Positions 60,999 through 64,000 of a DNA stretch of 64,000 bases are shown here, in pieces. How positions within the stretch are numbered: the first letter of the stretch is position 1; every line of letters starts with the position of its first letter. A model generated the notes under the pieces. The model saw nothing but the letters and a program-made list of their open reading frames with translations. It ran no database searches and was not told the origin of the DNA. The DNA comes from Biscogniauxia marginata. Taxonomy: Eukaryota > Ascomycota > Sordariomycetes > Xylariales > Xylariaceae. A program made the position numbers and the translations under genes. The stretch is taken from contig MU404085.1 of NCBI GenBank assembly GCA_022695795.1, positions 71,597 to 135,596 on the forward strand. Direction: 5' to 3'.

Positions 60999-62369
60999 AT
61001 TCGCAGTCGCAGGCGCCGGCGCATGAGACGACGAACGTCCCACGCGAAGAAACACACATAGACCTAGACGGCACCTTGAACAGTAGTATCTGACCTACCT
61101 ATAATATATAAGCGGGAGGAGAAGAGAAGAGGGATCGAGTGAGTTTTCGGCTTGGGCTAAGGTGGCCGCTAGGGAAAAGGGGGGAGAGAGGAAAGGAAAA
61201 GTCGGGATTAAGGTATTATGATACAAGGGCAAACCGAGGATAGGACAAAGCCGGATCGGCTCGGTTTGGGTAGAAATCGGGCCACCTACCTATTTGTTCT
61301 TAGGACGGCGGGCTGGATGGACATGAATGGATGCGATGTTAGTGTTGGCCCGTATGTTGTTTCTGCTGACCGACATGTGCACCATTTCAAATTGCTAGGT
61401 TGATGTAGTGCTACCGACTTGCGACCGCCAACGGCCAGCAGGTGCCTAATGATCTGCCAGCTGCCCGCTACCCGTACTAGCCTCAGCCTAAGGCTGCTAG
61501 GGAGTAGGGAGGTACTAGGTACTAGTGGGTATTCAGTCTAGCCCGAGTTTATTTCACCCTCTCTCTACTACGGCTAACCGCAAGAACGAAAAGATTATAG
61601 GCGCCTGACGTCATTATTTCACTCTGTTTCCCCAGATTACGAGTAGATTTCTTATTTTTTTCGGGCCGGGTTACACGAGACCGGAGACTCGACCTATCCG
61701 ATGACAGGTACCTATCTACTCCCCTACTCTTAGGGAGGTACCTAGGTACTTCGATAGCATGTCTTACATGGATCAGTGCCATTTTATATCTACCAATTTC
61801 ATCATCGCACCTTGTCTGACCACACCCACTAATGCACGTACAGTTTGCCTCGCCTTGCCTCGTCTTGCCTTACACGCGAACCCATCCCATACCACTCACC
61901 TGCTCACCTTCTCACCTGGTATGGAGCTACCTCGCCTAACAAATAGTGGGATTCCCTCCTCTGTATGACGCGCGATGGATAGATTCAGCCCCCTGAAAAC
62001 TCCACCAGCCGGTCTAGATCTGTGCCTATCACCAATCGACGCCATCTTGCATACGCTACGAGCTCTCGCTACAGAAAGCCATGATGTCGTGTGTCTGCGC
62101 AAAATCTTGGATAGCTCTTAGTGCGGTGTGCCACCTCCGGTGCCACGCCCAGCTACCATCTCCCTAGCCCGCCGCCAGCCTATCTGGCCATGTAGCCAAG
62201 CATATCGCTGTGGTGGGTTGCAAGAAGGCGCTGCTTACACGTACAACCTTATTTATGTTGCCTTGATTCTCACCATCAGGCTTGCAGTCGCACTTGTTCT
62301 GGTCTACTCTCCTCTCGCCCTTTTCTACCGTGGTCCCTTACGCCTGTTACGAAAAAACCCCTGGTCAAG
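60999..62369. other. Divergent intergenic region between F-box and amylase genes
   Basis: About 1.4 kb. The open frames at 61218, 61759, 61896 and 62128 overlap each other and have no family features. The segment from about 62130 may be 5' UTR of the amylase. Confidence 0.5.
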
Positions 62370-64000
62370 ATGGCAGAAGAACAGAAACCCACTCCCGAGA
62401 ACGCGACCATGTTGCAGGGCTTCGAGTGGTATGTCCCTGCGGACCAGAAACACTGGTCCCGACTGCGAGAGCAAGTCCCGCAGTTGAAAGCCTGGGGAGT
62501 CGATAACATCTGGATCCCCCCAGCGTCAGTCACACCACCGGAAGAAAACCAATCACCGGGGTATCTTTCTTTCCTTCTAACACCGCGTGTGCAGATGCAA
62601 GGGCTCGTCGAGGGAAGCGAATGGCTACGACGTATACGATCTGTACGACCTGGGCGAGTTCGACCAGAAAGGCTCCGTCGCGACCAAATGGGGCAGCAGA
62701 GATGACCTCCTAACGCTGTGTGACACGGCCAAGAAGGTCGGGGTCGGAATCTACTTCGACGCAGTGCTGAACCACAGATTCGCTGCCGACCATAAGGAGA
62801 AGTGCCAGGCCGTCGAGGTCGACCCTGATGATCGCACGCGCGAGATCTCTGACAAATACGAGATCGAGGCCTGGGTCGGGTTCGATTTCCCGGGACGAGG
62901 CGACAAGTACAGCCAATTGAAGTACCACTGGTACCACTTCAGTGGTGTCGACCATAACGCTCAAAATGGGAAGAATGCCATTTACAAGATCATGGGCGAC
63001 AAGTCCCAAGGGTGGGCCGATGATGGCGACGTAGACGCTGAGAAGGGCAACTAGTAATACGCAGCGGCACCCCCCTTGGATGTTAGCAGCTGACACTTAC
63101 AGTGATTTCCTGATGGGTTCAGACCTCGACTATGCGCATCCCGAGGTCGAAGGCGACGTTCTTGCTTGGGGGAAATGGCTGGCAGAAACCCTCCCTCTCC
63201 GGGGCATACGGTTCGATGCCATCAAGCACTACAGCGAAGACTTCCTGCGCAAGTTTATCACTATGCTAGATGAGACGTATGGCCAAGGGTGGTTTTTTGT
63301 AGGTGAATTCTGGAAAGACTCGTTGACAGATATGCACGCATATCTCGACCGGATGGACAGAAAGTTCTCCTTGTTTGATGCCCCGCTCGTCTACAACTTC
63401 AGCCAGATCAGCAAAGCTTCCGGCGCAGATCTACGACAGGTGTTTGATGAAACACTAGTAGGTTCGATGCCAGTCAATGCGGTGGTAAGATCACCTTTTC
63501 TCCTCTACATACGAAGTATTATCTCCTACATTGCTAAAACTGTTAACAGACATTGGTCATGAATCATGACACGCAACCATACCAGGCACTCGAAGCACAA
63601 ATAGAAGATTGGTTCAAACCACTCGCGTACACGCTTATTCTGCTACGCGGCGAGGGCTATCCGTGCTTATTCTACGGTGATCTATACGGTATTAAGGGAG
63701 AGCACCCCTTCCCGCCGTCTTGCGGCGGCGCCCTGCCCAAGCTTGCCCTCGCGCGTAAGCTCTATGCATACGGCAAGCAGGCCGATTACTTCGACTATCC
63801 CACGTGTCTAGGGTGGGTACGGTATGGCACTTGGGACCGCAGATACGGTTGTGCCGTGGTTATGAGTAATGCCGGACCTGGGGAGAAGAGAATGCACGTC
63901 GGCGAGGCCCATGCCGGAGAGGTATGGACCGATGTCCTGGGATGGAGCGACCACGAGGTCACTATCGGCGAGGATGGGTTTGGCGTGTTTTTGTGCGGCC
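62370..64000 (+). CDS. GH13 alpha-amylase, cytosolic type (3' end outside window)
   Basis: Exons 62370-62524, 62595-63053, 63103-63484 and 63550 to the window edge, in phase. The start ATG at 62370 follows GTCAAG; no signal peptide (MAEEQKPTPENATMLQGFEW), as in intracellular fungal GH13_5-type amylases. The four GH13 regions are visible: FDAVLNHR, GIRFDAIKH (nucleophile Asp about 243), FFVGEFW (acid/base Glu about 273) and VMNHDTQP (Asp about 339). It hydrolyses alpha-1,4-glucans; intracellular members of this type may act on glycogen or be involved in cell-wall alpha-glucan formation. The reading frame is open at 64000. Confidence 0.93.

Overview
The window looks like a chromosome of a filamentous ascomycete (Pezizomycotina). 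The evidence is short spliceosomal introns of about 50-100 nt with CTAAC-like branch sites, typical fungal families (berberine-bridge-like oxidase, cytochromes P450, small secreted proteins, F-box proteins, GH13 alpha-amylase), and a long AT-rich block of chromodomain Ty3/Gypsy retrotransposons with the signature of repeat-induced point mutation (RIP). Sordariomycetes is my best guess, but that is only inference.

Region 1 (1-877) is a gene-poor flank. Region 2 (878-23172) is one nested transposon complex. An outer element (LTRs 883-1291 and 22805-23167; target duplication GAAAC/AAAAC) was hit by a second element in opposite orientation (LTR copies 2735-2929 plus 10328-10541, and 15766-16122; target duplication ATAAT/ATAAC). 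The second element was itself hit by a third (2930-10327; equal 404-bp LTRs; target duplication AGAAC). The present arrangement, with the middle element's two LTRs facing each other's opposite way and gag found only on the forward side, is best explained by a later inversion between the outer and middle elements. All reading frames are destroyed by C-to-T and G-to-A changes. All three copies also carry remnants of an antisense reading frame between pol and the 3' LTR.

Region 3 (23.5-28.0 kb) holds a berberine-bridge-like FAD oxidase and a cytochrome P450. Both are damaged, and I suspect RIP leaked out of the repeats. Region 4 (28.2-32.3 kb) has two divergently transcribed secreted proteins that share a prodomain motif, and an F-box-like gene. 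Region 5 (33.5-42.7 kb) has a 12-exon secreted six-hairpin glycosidase-like gene, then on the minus strand an FAD/NAD(P) monooxygenase-like gene, an intact P450 and a small multi-pass membrane protein; the monooxygenase and P450 could act together in one oxidative pathway. Region 6 (44.6-56 kb) has a large conserved fungal protein with one membrane segment, a small tail-anchored protein, a PLP aminotransferase, a histidine-phosphatase-like gene and an F-box gene. Region 7 (58-64 kb) has a frameshifted small gene, another F-box gene with a suspected frameshift, and a cytosolic-type GH13 alpha-amylase running off the right edge.

Exon structures were derived by hand from frame, splice signals and family conservation. 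Where total exon length, phase and protein all agree (for example the glycosidase, 723 codons plus stop) I am confident. No search or computation was run.
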